From Poa pratensis (Eukaryota; Streptophyta; Magnoliopsida; Poales; Poaceae): a DNA stretch of 64,000 nucleotides. Below, piece after piece: positions 43,897 through 54,404 of the stretch; position 1 is the stretch's first letter, and each line of letters starts with the position of its first letter. The translations under genes and the position numbers were made by a program. Location: positions 113,452,573 through 113,516,572 of the forward strand of contig CAMZMU010000041.1 of NCBI GenBank assembly GCA_947311845.1. The letters run 5' to 3'. The notes under the pieces were generated by a model. That model saw only the letters and a program-made list of their open reading frames with translations, ran no database searches and was not told the origin of the DNA.

Positions 43897-46281
43897 ATGG
43901 CAGTTGGTCGCGCCCGCATCATCAACAACTTTGGGTGCATCGAAGACGACGGGTCCTACGTCTCAGCAAACGACGCACTGGTGTCAAGCTTCGTCGTCCC
44001 CTTCGGCACCATCAACATCTTCATGGGTTTTACGGCTGAGGCGTATGGATTCCCCAGGGGATCCGCCGCCTTTTGGCCCACCCACCACCCCATCGATTAT
44101 GCAATCGAGCAACAACACAGATCGGATCAGGCCTTTGTCTATCGCGATCTGAGTGACTCTGATACCCAAAGCGATTCTGACTCCAGCTCTTATGAGCTTA
44201 TGGAGCCCGCCTCTCGCTTTGTCGGTGTCATTGACGCATCTGGCCCTAAGCCGGCCGAATCTGACCCTGAGTCAATATTACCTGCCTTACAGACAGGAGC
44301 AGACTCAGAAGCCGGATCTGATGGCACCGCTCCAATGGCGGAAGATTCAGATCTCGATGAGCATAAGGAGGAAGACTTCGCAGCACAGGTTGCCGCGCGA
44401 GGCTATGGCTCATCCGATCCAAACGAAGTCTTAATGACTTTCCCGGCACAGATAGCTCTGAAGGATGGTGCGGCCGCGGCTAAGCCAGACGAGGCTGAAG
44501 TTTCCTCTAGCATCAAACACATTGGTGACAAGGCGGAAAAGCCAGAGGATGTGCTGGACCCTAAAAGGCCTCCCCCGGCTGCGCCTATTGAAGAAGACCT
44601 GGAGCGGTCAAAGGAGGAACACATGCGCGCATTGGAGCTCCTCAAAACACCTTTGGGACCAAATCCAACCGCGGTTGAACTTGAGGAAAGACGGAAAGCG
44701 CTCCTGGCTGAGACTGAAGTCAACATCAAGTATAAGTTGTCCCTCCTGAACAAGGAAAAAGAGTTAATCCTAGTTGGAAAGGCTCTAGAAGAGGAAGAGT
44801 ACCAGCGTGAGCGCGATGTTGAGAAATTCCGCAAAATACGAAGTATACGTGACCCTCTTCTGCATCGGGATCTGCAGGGAAACTTCGAGAAGACTTCTGC
44901 CCAAAAGCCTTTAAAGCCTTGGCAGAAATACTCTTTCAGAGTTAACCCTGATGGAGTCATATTCTTCTCCACCCCGGCCAAAAACCTAGAGGCGGCCAGG
45001 GAAATCATGGGAGACGAAGCAGTTCCAATTGAAGAGCGCCACCATTATTCTAAAATGCTCATCGAAAAGGCGGTAGAGCAGCAGGCTAAGGCGGACTCAA
45101 ACTCAAAACTGGCGGACGACACGCGTCTTTGCAAGACAGCCGTTGCCGGCGGTGGAGATCCAGAGGAACCAGCTGGTTCCAGTAGCCATGGCAATAAGGG
45201 TAAGGAACCCAGGAAGGACAAAGTTCCTGACAAGCACAGGGATGAGTCAAAGACTGGGTCCAATCGCCATAGTGACAAAGGCAAGGACGACCACCGGCAA
45301 AAGGATAACACACGCCATAAGAAGAATGATCCGCCTCGCCGTGAAAGAGATCAAGACAAGGGGAAGGACGCACGGCGTGGGAGTGACCGGCTTAACATGC
45401 CACCTCCGCCCGCAGCACGGGCAAGAGACGAAGGAAACAGGGGCAACAGAGATCCGCCTCAAAGGCGATCTCGCTCTCGCTCCCCTCATCGCCAAAGCCG
45501 TCAGGAGGAGCCAAGGCGTAGCCAATCCAACAAAGGACCAGCCAGGGAAAACACTCATATCTCAGATGCCCGCATCCGTCTCGATGAGATTAAAGCGGCC
45601 AAAGAGGAGTCTTACCTGGGCCCTGTGTGCTTTGGACCGGCGATTCGCAAGGTGCAACTCCCATCCTCGCTAGGCAATGTCAAGAAAATTGTGGACAAGT
45701 ACAATGGCATTGACAAACCGGACATATGGCTGCCTGATTACATCCACGCCGTTGGTATTAATGACGGTGATTACAACGCAGCTGTACGTTTTCTTCCACT
45801 CATGTTGGAGGGAACGGCCCGGTTATGGATCGACACTTTGCCAGAAAAGAGTATCCACAATTGGCAAGACATGCAGAAAACATTCATGCAACACTTCTCA
45901 TGCACATACAAACGTCCAAAGGCTTACTCAGATCTACTAAAGTGCGCTCAAGTGGAGGGGGAGTCAAGCAGAGCTTTCATAGCTCGATGGACAGAGACAA
46001 AGAATGCATGCGAAGACGTTTCTGAGATCCAGGCCATACATGCTTTTATGAACAGCCTGAAGAAAGGCAACATGATGAGATATATGTTAGCCAGCCAAAA
46101 CATCAAACACCTCGGCGAGCTCTTAGACAGCGCGAACAATTACGCTGCAGCAGAAGACGACGCTCGAGCTGACGACGGTGATCTGCGCATGGACATAGCT
46201 GTTAACCCGGAAAAGCGAAACAACAATCAAAGCCGGAAAAAGAAGAAGCCAACGATGCGCCAGGACCATCAAAGGAGGTAG
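43897..46281 (+). CDS. Gypsy gag
   Basis: The ATG at 43897 (MAVGRARIINNFGCIEDDGS) opens 794 codons. Residues 80-430 are acidic and polar, 430-560 strongly basic and Arg/Ser-rich (NMPPPPAARARDEGNRGNRD), and about 625-715 is a retrotransposon gag (capsid) domain (PLMLEGTARLWIDTLPEKS, then QHFSCTYKRPKAYSD). The frame ends in ...PTMRQDHQRR at 46281. The next frame carries the expected continuation (PSKEVAFANKKGGQSG), so the stop reflects an indel near 46240 rather than a natural gag end. In intact relatives gag and pol are usually one frame. Confidence 0.88.
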   Translation: MAVGRARIINNFGCIEDDGSYVSANDALVSSFVVPFGTINIFMGFTAEAYGFPRGSAAFWPTHHPIDYAIEQQHRSDQAFVYRDLSDSDTQSDSDSSSYELMEPASRFVGVIDASGPKPAESDPESILPALQTGADSEAGSDGTAPMAEDSDLDEHKEEDFAAQVAARGYGSSDPNEVLMTFPAQIALKDGAAAAKPDEAEVSSSIKHIGDKAEKPEDVLDPKRPPPAAPIEEDLERSKEEHMRALELLKTPLGPNPTAVELEERRKALLAETEVNIKYKLSLLNKEKELILVGKALEEEEYQRERDVEKFRKIRSIRDPLLHRDLQGNFEKTSAQKPLKPWQKYSFRVNPDGVIFFSTPAKNLEAAREIMGDEAVPIEERHHYSKMLIEKAVEQQAKADSNSKLADDTRLCKTAVAGGGDPEEPAGSSSHGNKGKEPRKDKVPDKHRDESKTGSNRHSDKGKDDHRQKDNTRHKKNDPPRRERDQDKGKDARRGSDRLNMPPPPAARARDEGNRGNRDPPQRRSRSRSPHRQSRQEEPRRSQSNKGPARENTHISDARIRLDEIKAAKEESYLGPVCFGPAIRKVQLPSSLGNVKKIVDKYNGIDKPDIWLPDYIHAVGINDGDYNAAVRFLPLMLEGTARLWIDTLPEKSIHNWQDMQKTFMQHFSCTYKRPKAYSDLLKCAQVEGESSRAFIARWTETKNACEDVSEIQAIHAFMNSLKKGNMMRYMLASQNIKHLGELLDSANNYAAAEDDARADDGDLRMDIAVNPEKRNNNQSRKKKKPTMRQDHQRR

Positions 46282-46321
46282 CCTTTGCCAATAAGAAGGG
46301 TGGCCAGAGCGGGGCTAGCAG

Positions 46322-47419
46322 ATGGCAGAAGAAGGCGATGACAGTCAAGGGTCAAGACCCATTAAAATCACCTATGACGACATCAAAGATGAACCTTGTG
46401 CCCATCATAGCAAGCTTGGCAAATGCACCCATACCAACAGGCAGTGCCGCCTTAACGATGATATCAAGAAGGATCCGGACGCTGGCTTCAAGGCAAAACA
46501 GTTCAAGCGCAAGAACCGTAAAGACAAGAAAGAGCAGAAGGACAACGAGGAAAGTGCTTCGGAGCCGGAAGATCAGGAGCCAAAGCACAAGAGGAGCAAC
46601 AAGTTTCCAAGGGTCGAAACAAGCCTTGTCACTTTCCTTGCCACTCCTTCGGCCAAAAAGGAAAAGGCAGCCTGGAGGGAACTCAATGCCACTATGCCAG
46701 AGGTTCCCCAGTATCTCAACTGGTCCGAGCACCCCATTACATGGGACCGCAACGATCATCCTGATCATATTCCACAGAACCCAGGGAATTACGCGCTCGT
46801 TGTAAACCCAATTGTGCAGCAATGCAGGCTTTCTAAGGTGCTTATGGATGGAGGGAGTAGCATCAACATCCTCTATCTTGAAACCTTAAAGCGCATGCGC
46901 CTTTCTGAGACACAGCTAAAACATAGCACAGTCAAGTTTCACGGCATAGTGCCAGGCAGGCAGGCCAGTTCTATGGGAACAATTGTCTTAGACGTTACCT
47001 TCGGTGACGAAACAAACTATAGGACTGAGGAAGTTGCCTTTGAGGTGGTGGAATTCAAAAGTGCGTATCACGCAATCTTTGGCCGCCCAGCCTTTGCCAA
47101 ATTCATGGCACGCCCGTGTTACATCTACAGCAAGCTCAAAATACCTGGACCAAACGGCGTCATCACGGTCAATGGCGACTTCAAGAAGGCGAAGGAATGC
47201 GAAGCAGGAAACGCCGTCTTAGCAGAAGCAGTCATCAGCAAGGAAGAGCTGGAGCAGTACAAGAAAGAAGTTAACACCAATGAAATGCCGGATGGTAAGA
47301 AGCCTCCTTGCGCCTCGGATGTCACTTTCAAGGCCAGCTCAAACTCGAAGAAGATCGTGCTGGACAACGCTGATGCAAGCAAGACGACGAACATAGGCGC
47401 GGACCTCAGTGACGCATAG
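46322..47419 (+). CDS. Gypsy nucleic-acid-binding segment and aspartic protease
   Basis: The frame starts near 46322 and reads a zinc-knuckle-like CAHHSKLGKCTHTNRQC around residues 25-42, then a basic stretch. The protease active-site motif LMDGGSSINILY is near residue 176 and the flap-like region FGRPAFAKFMA about 75 residues later. DGGSS in place of DTG or DSG is usual in this plant group. A G missing near 46337 separates it from gag, and a TAG at 47417-47419 plus a frameshift near 47580 separate it from RT. It would have acted on the gag-pol polyprotein in the particle. Confidence 0.82.
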   Translation: MAEEGDDSQGSRPIKITYDDIKDEPCAHHSKLGKCTHTNRQCRLNDDIKKDPDAGFKAKQFKRKNRKDKKEQKDNEESASEPEDQEPKHKRSNKFPRVETSLVTFLATPSAKKEKAAWRELNATMPEVPQYLNWSEHPITWDRNDHPDHIPQNPGNYALVVNPIVQQCRLSKVLMDGGSSINILYLETLKRMRLSETQLKHSTVKFHGIVPGRQASSMGTIVLDVTFGDETNYRTEEVAFEVVEFKSAYHAIFGRPAFAKFMARPCYIYSKLKIPGPNGVITVNGDFKKAKECEAGNAVLAEAVISKEELEQYKKEVNTNEMPDGKKPPCASDVTFKASSNSKKIVLDNADASKTTNIGADLSDA

Positions 47420-47586
47420 GAAGGCGCGCTCGTCAAGTTCCTCCGTGAGCAACGGGATATTTTTGCATGGTCACCATCAGACATGCCAGGAGTACCCCGG
47501 GAACTTGCCGAGCACAGCCTTAATGTCGCCAAAGGTGCCAAGCCAGTAAAACAAGGTCTTCGTCGCTTCGGTCCAGAGAAGAAAAA

Positions 47587-48534
47587 GCAATAGGAAAAGA
47601 GGTAGCTCGGCTTAGTGCCGCTAATTTCATTAGAGAGGTTATCCACACAGATTGGCTAGCAAATCCTGTATTAGTACCTAAGAAGGACGTGAAAGACTTG
47701 CGCATGTGCATAGATTTCACCGGCTTAAACAAAGCCTGTCCTAAAGACCCCTTCGCATTGCCGCGAATTGATCAGGTCGTAGATGCTGTATCAGGTTCTG
47801 AATTACTATGCTTTTTGGACGCTTACTCTGGCTACCACCAAATTAAGATGAAGGAGTCTGACCAAATTAAGACTTCCTTCATCACACCTTTCGGAACGTT
47901 TTGCTACATAACTATGCCTTTCGGGCTTAAAAACGCTGGCTCAACGTACCAACGGTGCATACAACGTTGCCTACACGATCAAATAGGCCGCAATGTTCAC
48001 GCTTATGTCGATGACATTGCCGTTATGTCGCGAAAACGCGGCGATCTCATCGTTGACCTTCAAGAAACCTTTGATAACTTGAGAAAATATAACATGAAGC
48101 TAAATCCGGGAAAATGCTTTTTTGGCGTCCCAGCAGGAAAACTTTTAGGCTTCATTGTTTCAGAAAGAGGTCTTGAGGTTAACCCAGAAAAGATTCGAGC
48201 TATCATGGACATCAAAAAGCCTACTTGTCTTAAAGATGTCCAAAGGCTCGCAGGATCTGCAGCAGCTGTAAGCCGATTTATTAGTAGGCTTGGGGATAAA
48301 GCTTTACCCCTATACAGGTTGTTGAAGAAAACTAAGACGTTCGTCTGGACTGAAGAGGCAGATGCAGCCTTAGCACAGTTAAAAGACGCCTTAGTTTCAG
48401 CACCAATATTAGCGTCTCCTCTACCACAAGAGCCGATGCTACTTTACATGGCGGCTACCAACCTAGTTATTAGTGCAGTGGTTGTTGTTGAACGAAAGGA
48501 GGAGGGAAAGGAGCTACCAACCTCTGGGACGTAG
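47587..48534 (+). CDS. Gypsy reverse transcriptase (truncated)
   Basis: The RT frame is open from about 47575. It shows DLRMCIDFTGLNKACPKD, FCYITMPFGLKNAGSTYQRC and the catalytic AYVDDIAVMSR near 48001. The connection domain follows (LLGFIVSERGLEVNPEKI, KTFVWTEEADAALAQLKDAL). It should continue into RNase H, but after KEEGKEL (about 48517) the sequence switches to the antisense ORF region and stops at TAG, 48532-48534. RNase H and integrase are absent from the whole element. Confidence 0.88.
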   Translation, partial: AIGKEVARLSAANFIREVIHTDWLANPVLVPKKDVKDLRMCIDFTGLNKACPKDPFALPRIDQVVDAVSGSELLCFLDAYSGYHQIKMKESDQIKTSFITPFGTFCYITMPFGLKNAGSTYQRCIQRCLHDQIGRNVHAYVDDIAVMSRKRGDLIVDLQETFDNLRKYNMKLNPGKCFFGVPAGKLLGFIVSERGLEVNPEKIRAIMDIKKPTCLKDVQRLAGSAAAVSRFISRLGDKALPLYRLLKKTKTFVWTEEADAALAQLKDALVSAPILASPLPQEPMLLYMAATNLVISAVVVVERKEEGKELPTSGT

Positions 48535-51522
48535 TTCTGAAGAAGTGGCAGCAAATTGCTGGTGTTTGTCACTTGGGGCAGCTGTTTTGGGAAGATGTTG
48601 GCAACAACGTCTCTTCCCGCAGCATACAGCCCTGACACAATCTCGCCACATTCCAAGATAAGCTCCAGGCGCGTCTCAGAGGTAAGCCTTTCCCCAAATC
48701 CAGCTGGAACTGAGGAAGGGAGGAATGGAAAAAATTAAGGCGCACTGAAGTGTTTGAATAAAGGCGAAAAGTAACAGAAAGTGTGATAAGTAAAAAGAAG
48801 AAAGGCTTACTTAGCAGTTTCTCGTCAATGGTGGTGCTCTCATCAGCTTGGCGTTCAAGACGACCTTGTAAGCTCTGGATTAGGAGCCCATTCTTTTCAG
48901 CCTGTCGTTGCAGTTCCAGAAGTTCTGCCTTCAGTTTGTCCTGCTCTTCAGCAGCGCTGTCTTGAACGGCTTTAAGATTGGCCTCGGCCGTCTTTCGGTT
49001 CTCCTCCAGTTGCTTAAACAAGGCGGCGTTTTCCCGCCTCACCACTTCTATATCGCCAGTCTCGCTGACGATCTGTTTTGCCTTCGCCACAACAGCTGCG
49101 CAAAAACACATTGCATGTGTTGAGCATCTTATGTCTTAAAATGAACTAAAAGTCACATTGCATGTGAAAGAACAACATTTACCTTTGTTCGCCTTATTTT
49201 CGGGGACGGCTTGCTTGAGCACTTGCCTTTGGTTACTCAGTGAGTACCATAGATCGCATGTAAGTTGCTCACTGCTCTGCTAGGGCAGTGAGCATGTGAA
49301 AGAACAACATTTACCTTTGTTCGCCTTATTTTCGGCGACGGCTTGCTTGAGCACTTGCCTTTGGTTACTCAGTGAGTACCATAGATCGCATGTAAGTTGC
49401 TCACTGCTCTGCTAGGGCAAGGGTAGTAGTAAGTAAGAAAGGCAAAGGCAATAAGGTATGGCTACAATGGGCTTGGGGACTGAGTCTTTATCACCATTAA
49501 AGAAAGGCCATTACGTCGGCTTAGTCAAAGCACAACGTAATGCCCGGGGACTAGTATGTATATAAAGACGGAATGTTTACCTGCATCATGGCCTTCAAGG
49601 CTTTGTATCTCTTCTTCATCGTGACGTACAACTCGTCACAATTGTCTTCCAGATTTAATATGGTCAATGTTTGACCAACTGGCCTTAGCTTCGGAGGCGG
49701 CTCGTTGCGCTCCTTCTCATCGGCAAGCATGGCGGCGATGTTGGGTAAGATGTACCCCTCGTCGTCAAAGAGCTCTTGCTTCACCATGTTGCGAATAGCC
49801 TCACGAGTAATGGGCTCGTTCGGCTCTTCTGACTGAAGTACTGCCGCCTTCCCAGCAGCGGCAGCCCGGGCCAACTTTTCGGTTTCCGTCTTATCAGGTA
49901 AGACGGCCGAGTCCATATCTATATGATGATCTTCAGATGGGCCTGAGGCTGTCTCTTGTTGAACGGAGGGAGTGGGGGGGAGCGATGGCTGGAGAGGGCT
50001 CAGTTTTCTTTTGCCTAGCAGAAATTACTTTCTTCCTCTTGAGAGGCGCAGTTGGTCTGATCCTGCAAATCACATACAAAATAAGATAACATTCATAGAC
50101 ATTGTTCGCCTAACCAAAGAAATTGAGGTTCGGCTTACTTCTGTACTGGAGCATTGAAGGCCGCATCTTCATCGTCCTCAATGTCGAGCACTTCGGCGTT
50201 AACAGGGATGGCTTTTTCACGCTTCCGCCTTTCTGCTGCTGAAGTTGCTGCAGTGGCTCCTGACGCCTTTCGTTTCCGAGTCTTTGAGGGCTCGGGTGCC
50301 GCTTCAGGCACGTAAAACAAAGGAGCCAGCAGATTATCCGGCAAAAGGGCGAGCTGCAATCAAAAGTGATATTAGTAAGGCAAACATTGTGGAAGTGTAA
50401 AAACAGTAATGGTAAATGCCTTACCTTAGGAGCCGGGTTGGCGGCTGTATACATAGGACGCTGCTCTGTGAGCTGGATCCTTTCCTTGGCAATCCCCTTA
50501 AAGCGATACATAAGGGCATCGTGCGTAAGGTCACTCTCACTAACACGGAGGGGATCTTTCTTCTGGTCCGTGTAGTGGCACATGAGTCCTTTGCGATCTT
50601 TCAAAGGCTGGATTCGTCTTGACAACCAGCATAGGATGGTGTCTGCGCCCGTGAGCTTGGGCACAACAGTCTTTGTCAAATACTCAATCCGCCTTTGCAT
50701 ACGACGGAGGTTGTCAGGAAGGACCTTCAGTGGTTTCTCGCCCCAAGAAAGGCGAGGCTCCGCAGGCAAAGGAGAAAAGCGAGGAAGCCCTATGTCTTTG
50801 CCTACTGGCGCCATGTCTTTGCAGTAGAAGAAGGAGCTATTCCAGCCTTTAATGGAATCTATTTTTGGCGCCTTAGGATAACAGTCTCTGCCTCTACGAA
50901 GGTTGATGCTAACTGTTCCTAAGGAAAGCAGTTCTTCCTTCTCTGTTTGGCGCTTGCAGGTAAAGCAGTAGTTGAAGAATTCTAAGCTGGGCTCTATGCC
51001 TAGGTATCCTTCGAATAAAGCCATAAAGCCGGCTATGTACAAGATACTATTGGGGCCTACGCTATGAGGCTGAAGGCCATAGTAGTCTACGACTGATTGG
51101 AAAAAAGGATGCGGAGGCAAAGACAAACCGCGGAGGAGATGTGAGACGAGGAGCACTCGTTCATCGCCGGCGGGATCTGGAGCAGGGTGGCCGTACGCTG
51201 ACCGCCAGTGGCATTTCTCCTGTGGTGGGAGGATGCCCTCCTTTTGCAGCTGCGTGAGGTCTGCGTCGATGACGGTGGAAGCTGCCCAGTTGCGGGATGA
51301 TGCTTCCTCTCCCTCCTCCTCTGCCTCCGCCGCATCGCCCTCGTCGGAGGGCTGGGCATTCTTCTCTGCTTCGGTGGAGATGGCCGCAGAACTTGTCGCC
51401 GCTGCCGCGCGAGATGCAGATGCATCCCCGGAGCTTGATCCCCTCATGGTCAGATCCTGTTCCTCCGTCGCCGCCGACGCCGCCGCCGTTGCCGTTCCCG
51501 TGGTCGCATCGGAGCTCTCCAT
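48530..51522 (-). CDS. Antisense ORF of the gypsy element (putative gypsy-type transposon protein), multi-exon
   Basis: On the minus strand the first ATG (MESSDATTGTATAAASAATE) is at 51522. An Ala/Glu-rich head leads into a conserved core (RNWAASTVIDADLTQL, LSLPPHPFFQSVVDYYGL, ILYIAGFMALFEGYLGIEP, RQTEKEELLSLG). This is the style of the grass family annotated as putative gypsy-type transposon domain (PF04195-like). Introns follow at PAPK/GTAAGG (acceptor at about 50356), after PVQK, and after ALKAMMQ. Later exons lie at about 49916-49580, 49400, 49270, 49097-48815 (coiled coil, ENAALFKQLEENRKTAEANL) and 48700-48535. One C-run near 49975 appears shifted. The 3' end is cut by the deletion junction at about 48520. 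Function unknown in the family. Confidence 0.7.
49161..49424. repeat. 132-bp tandem duplication covering an antisense-ORF exon
   Basis: CATGTGAAAGAACAACATTT starts at 49161 and 49293, and the two units are nearly identical. Each contains a complete exon of the antisense ORF (on the minus strand, QSSEQLTCDLWYSLSNQRQV and KQAVPENKANK, then donor GTAAATG). Confidence 0.85.
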
Positions 51523-51627
51523 GGGTGGGTGCGCAGGTGGTGGTGGTGGAGCTCGCCGGAGTTCAGATAGGACAGGTGCGAGGAGGATGATGAACAGGGG
51601 AATGAACCAGGTGGAAGAAATCAGTTC

Positions 51628-51635
51628 CCTTTTAT
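51628..51635 (-). promoter_or_regulatory. TATA-like box of the antisense ORF
   Basis: The minus strand reads CCTCATAAAAGGGAACTG; ATAAAAGG lies about 105 bp upstream of the ATG at 51522, with a C/T-rich leader. This suggests an independent antisense transcription unit. Confidence 0.45.
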
Positions 51636-51639
51636 GAGG

Positions 51640-52009
51640 GCCGTGCTCCGTGATTAGTGCGGGGAGATAACGTTCGCACGATTTTCGCCACGCGTCCCGC
51701 AACGGTCAGGTAGTGGGCATCTTCTCCCGCACGCCTCGGAGATCGTGTGCGGAAGAATAGCAGTAATGACATCACAACGTCTCTTTGCTTGTCCAGACTG
51801 TCGTGGACTGGCTTTGACTGCGGTGACGTCATGACAAGACTCGACGCTGACAGAATCTTTCTGCCAGATTGTTCAAAGTGCAGGAGAGTTCGGCTTAATC
51901 CTTAAGGCAGACTGAATGTCTCATTTTGGAATGCTCCAAGCTCTTCTGTCCGCCTTGCACAAAGGCGAAAGCCCGTGTTTTACAAAGACGGCAAACGAAG
52001 AACTTAAAC
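51640..52009. other. 3' untranslated region of the gypsy element
   Basis: Between the antisense promoter and the polypurine tract; no ORF or repeat recognised. Confidence 0.5.
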
Positions 52010-52024
52010 CTTTCCGGGGACTAC
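52010..52024 (+). other. Gypsy polypurine-tract region
   Basis: TTTCCGGGGACTAC immediately precedes the 3' LTR start at 52025, matching the position of the plus-strand primer site. The purine run is short. Confidence 0.5.
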
Positions 52025-52531
52025 TGTGGAGGTTATGCCGAACGGGTATACCTGCCACGGTGGATAAAACCTGGCCCACCAGGGAGGCCCGTCAGATAAA
52101 GCCGGAGGGCTTAATGGAGAAGGCCTCATGGGCTAAGGCGCAAGGATAAGCTCTGGACTGGCTTAGGGAAGTCCAAGACGAAGGCCTGGCTGCGTTCGCC
52201 TTAGGGAGCAAGCTAGGGTTTGTTACCGTGTTAGTCTAGGACTCGTGATCTAGATCGGTTAAGCCTTTCCTTGTAGGGAAAGGCTTGGCGCCTTTATAAG
52301 CCAGCCTTCCAGCGGCCTGAGGGCACACGCATACAACCTCATTGTAACCTGTACACATATTCTCCTTGAATGAATTATAGCAGCACGTAGGATCTCGCCA
52401 CCGTCGTGAGATCCGAAGCTGGGTAAGATCGTGTGTGCAATCCCGTCACTGGAACCCTCTACGTTCTTCCCCACCTCCTCTACGGTACGTATGAATACTT
52501 CTAGTAGTTCCGCGTTACCAATAACTCGACA
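52025..52531 (+). repeat. Gypsy 3' LTR
   Basis: 507 bp, collinear with 43314-43820, ending AACTCGACA, followed by TSD GAAGC. Confidence 0.92.
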
Positions 52532-52536
52532 GAAGC

Positions 52537-53575
52537 TGGAATCTTGATGGCAAGGGGACACGGTCGACCTGCCAGGCAGGAGCTGGTGGCATACGACGGC
52601 CACTGCAGACAAAGCCGGTGCCGCCAGCCACCTCCAGAAGGGAAAAGCGACGAAGCAGATCGAGGCCGGTCAGCCATGCCGACCACCGTAGAGGAGCACA
52701 CAGACCAGCGCGAGGCGCAGACCAGCAACGGCCAAACAGAAGGACCACATGCCTTGAACCTGCAAAAACTTGTGCATGAAAAAGGGAGCGAACAAAAAAA
52801 TGGAGAGAAAAATAAAGGGAAAGCGCCTGGAGGAATCCTACGCGACAGGGATACTTCCAGATCTCCGATGCGGAGCAGAAGAAGAAATGAAATAGGAAGG
52901 ACGCATCGTCCGGCCTCGCCAGCGGCCAGAAACGCCGCTCGCGGTCCTGTCGACCTGCTCCTGCTGGGGGCTTTCGCCACTGGCCGCCGCCACGTTTCCC
53001 CGCTGTCCGCGTTGCCGACATCGTCGACGTCGTCCGGTTGCACAGATCGGCCTGAGGCCGCGCTCCCAGATCATAAGCAGGCGGCGGCGCTGCTGGCCGT
53101 GGAGGCGGAGCAGAGGTCGTGAGGAGCTGCAGTCGGCAATCCACGACACGGCAATCGGCCACAGAGATGCTTGGCCTGGAGACACCCTGATGAACGCCAT
53201 GGGAGAGAGAGCAGGGCGGGGAGTGGCTCCAATGGGGATTTTTTTTTCCTGAAGAATGCTGCCTGGCGCCTGCACGGCCGCGGGCACAAGTCGCACGACC
53301 GAGCGGCGGCAACGTGGGAGAGATGGCAATGGGGAGAGACCGAGAAGTCGACACGTGTTGGAGTCTTCCGGAGACCACGGACACGTGGACAGATTCGAGA
53401 GGGGAGAGAGTTTTGGATGCAAAGCGACGGCACGAACATCACCTATCTGATCTCCTGGTCAAACACGACAGGCGCCGCGCGGACTGGCCCACCACGACGG
53501 GAACATCTCACGAAGTGACCAATTACCATCCAGAAGAAGCGAACACGTGGCGGACGGAGAAATAGGGTCATGACC
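52537..53575 (-). pseudogene. GC-rich 5' part of the membrane-protein segment (possible first exon)
   Basis: Before the gypsy insertion this sequence was contiguous with 43308. On the minus strand it is GC-rich with long overlapping frames of up to 289 codons, whose starts are not all ATG. It has the composition of a grass 5' leader plus first exon and lies upstream of the membrane-protein exons at 42935 and below. I cannot choose a frame or link it by splice sites. Alternatively it is an unrelated captured GC island. Confidence 0.3.
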
Positions 53576-54263
53576 ATCGGGAAATCGTAGGAAATCGAAG
53601 CCTACGCCCTTTCGGAATGGTAATATTCCATTTATCAAGCATTACCAGTAATATTTTCATAAGTATGTTTTCCTACTTTCTCATTGAACATTGCATTGTT
53701 TTTCCTAAAGTGGATGCTAATACGTAACCTTTGATGGTTGTTCTATATCATGTACTACTAATCTTGGTTTGTATTATTGTGTGCCTTCCATTAGTAGTAG
53801 AGCTTGGTCATGCTACTTTTCTCGTTTAGGAAGATTTGATTCTCTTCTGGAATCATCTATGATCAATACTTGCATAGTATACTATTTTTCCGTTGATTTG
53901 TGATATGTTTCCATTCTGTACTCACGAGACAGTGTTTAGTTATAGAAATCTAATCCTACCATTCGTATTTTCAAATAAAATATCCCACTTATGTTATTAT
54001 ATATTTCATCCAACTAGACTTCCACTCCCTTAACTGATGTTAGTTAACTTCAGGATTGCTTATTAGTTTGTCCACTCCTATATTTATTGCTTATTTTGTT
54101 TTATCATTCTTCGTAGTAGGAACTATTGCAGACAATGAATGAACACACATCTGCCCCAACAGAGAAGTAAACTACGTTCACTCGGCGGTAATCAGGTATA
54201 GTCTTCATACTTTCTACCAGTGCAGGTGTTCTGTTGTGCTATACCATTAACCATTGAAAAGTA
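53576..54263. other. AT-rich DNA with one exon-like segment
   Basis: 54132-54195 is bounded by TATTGCAG and CAG/GTATAG on the plus strand but has no long frame; it could be a non-coding exon. Otherwise nothing recognised. Confidence 0.25.
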
Positions 54264-54402
54264 CTCCCTCCGTCCCAAAATAAGTGTCTTAGATTTGGCA
54301 AAATATGGATGTATCTAGACTTGGATGTATCTAGACATGAAACAAGTCTACATACATCCATATTTGGACAAATCAAGGACAATTATTTTGGGATGGAGGG
54401 AG
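54264..54402. mobile_element. Stowaway MITE
   Basis: 139 bp, CTCCCTCCGTCCCAAAATAA at the left and its inverted form at the right, TA flanks at 54262-54263 and 54403-54404. Confidence 0.92.
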
Positions 54403-54404
54403 TA

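Larger units (their letters stand above)
43314..52531 (+). mobile_element. Ty3/gypsy LTR retrotransposon with antisense ORF; RNase H and integrase missing
   Basis: TSD GAAGC lies at 43309-43313 and 52532-52536. LTRs of 507 bp each (43314-43820, 52025-52531) differ at about ten positions by eye. The plus strand carries gag, an aspartic protease and RT, then stops abruptly at about 48520. The remaining 3.5 kb holds a multi-exon ORF on the opposite strand. This antisense arrangement is known from Tat-type gypsy elements such as RIRE2, Grande and Retand. RNase H, integrase and the 3' end of the antisense ORF are deleted, so the copy is defective. Confidence 0.9.

Noticed and set aside
52515..53422. 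289-codon and 194-codon minus-strand ORFs as real proteins
   Set aside because: They overlap in different frames, some starts are not ATG, and one frame crosses the end of the gypsy LTR at 52531, which cannot be ancestral coding sequence.
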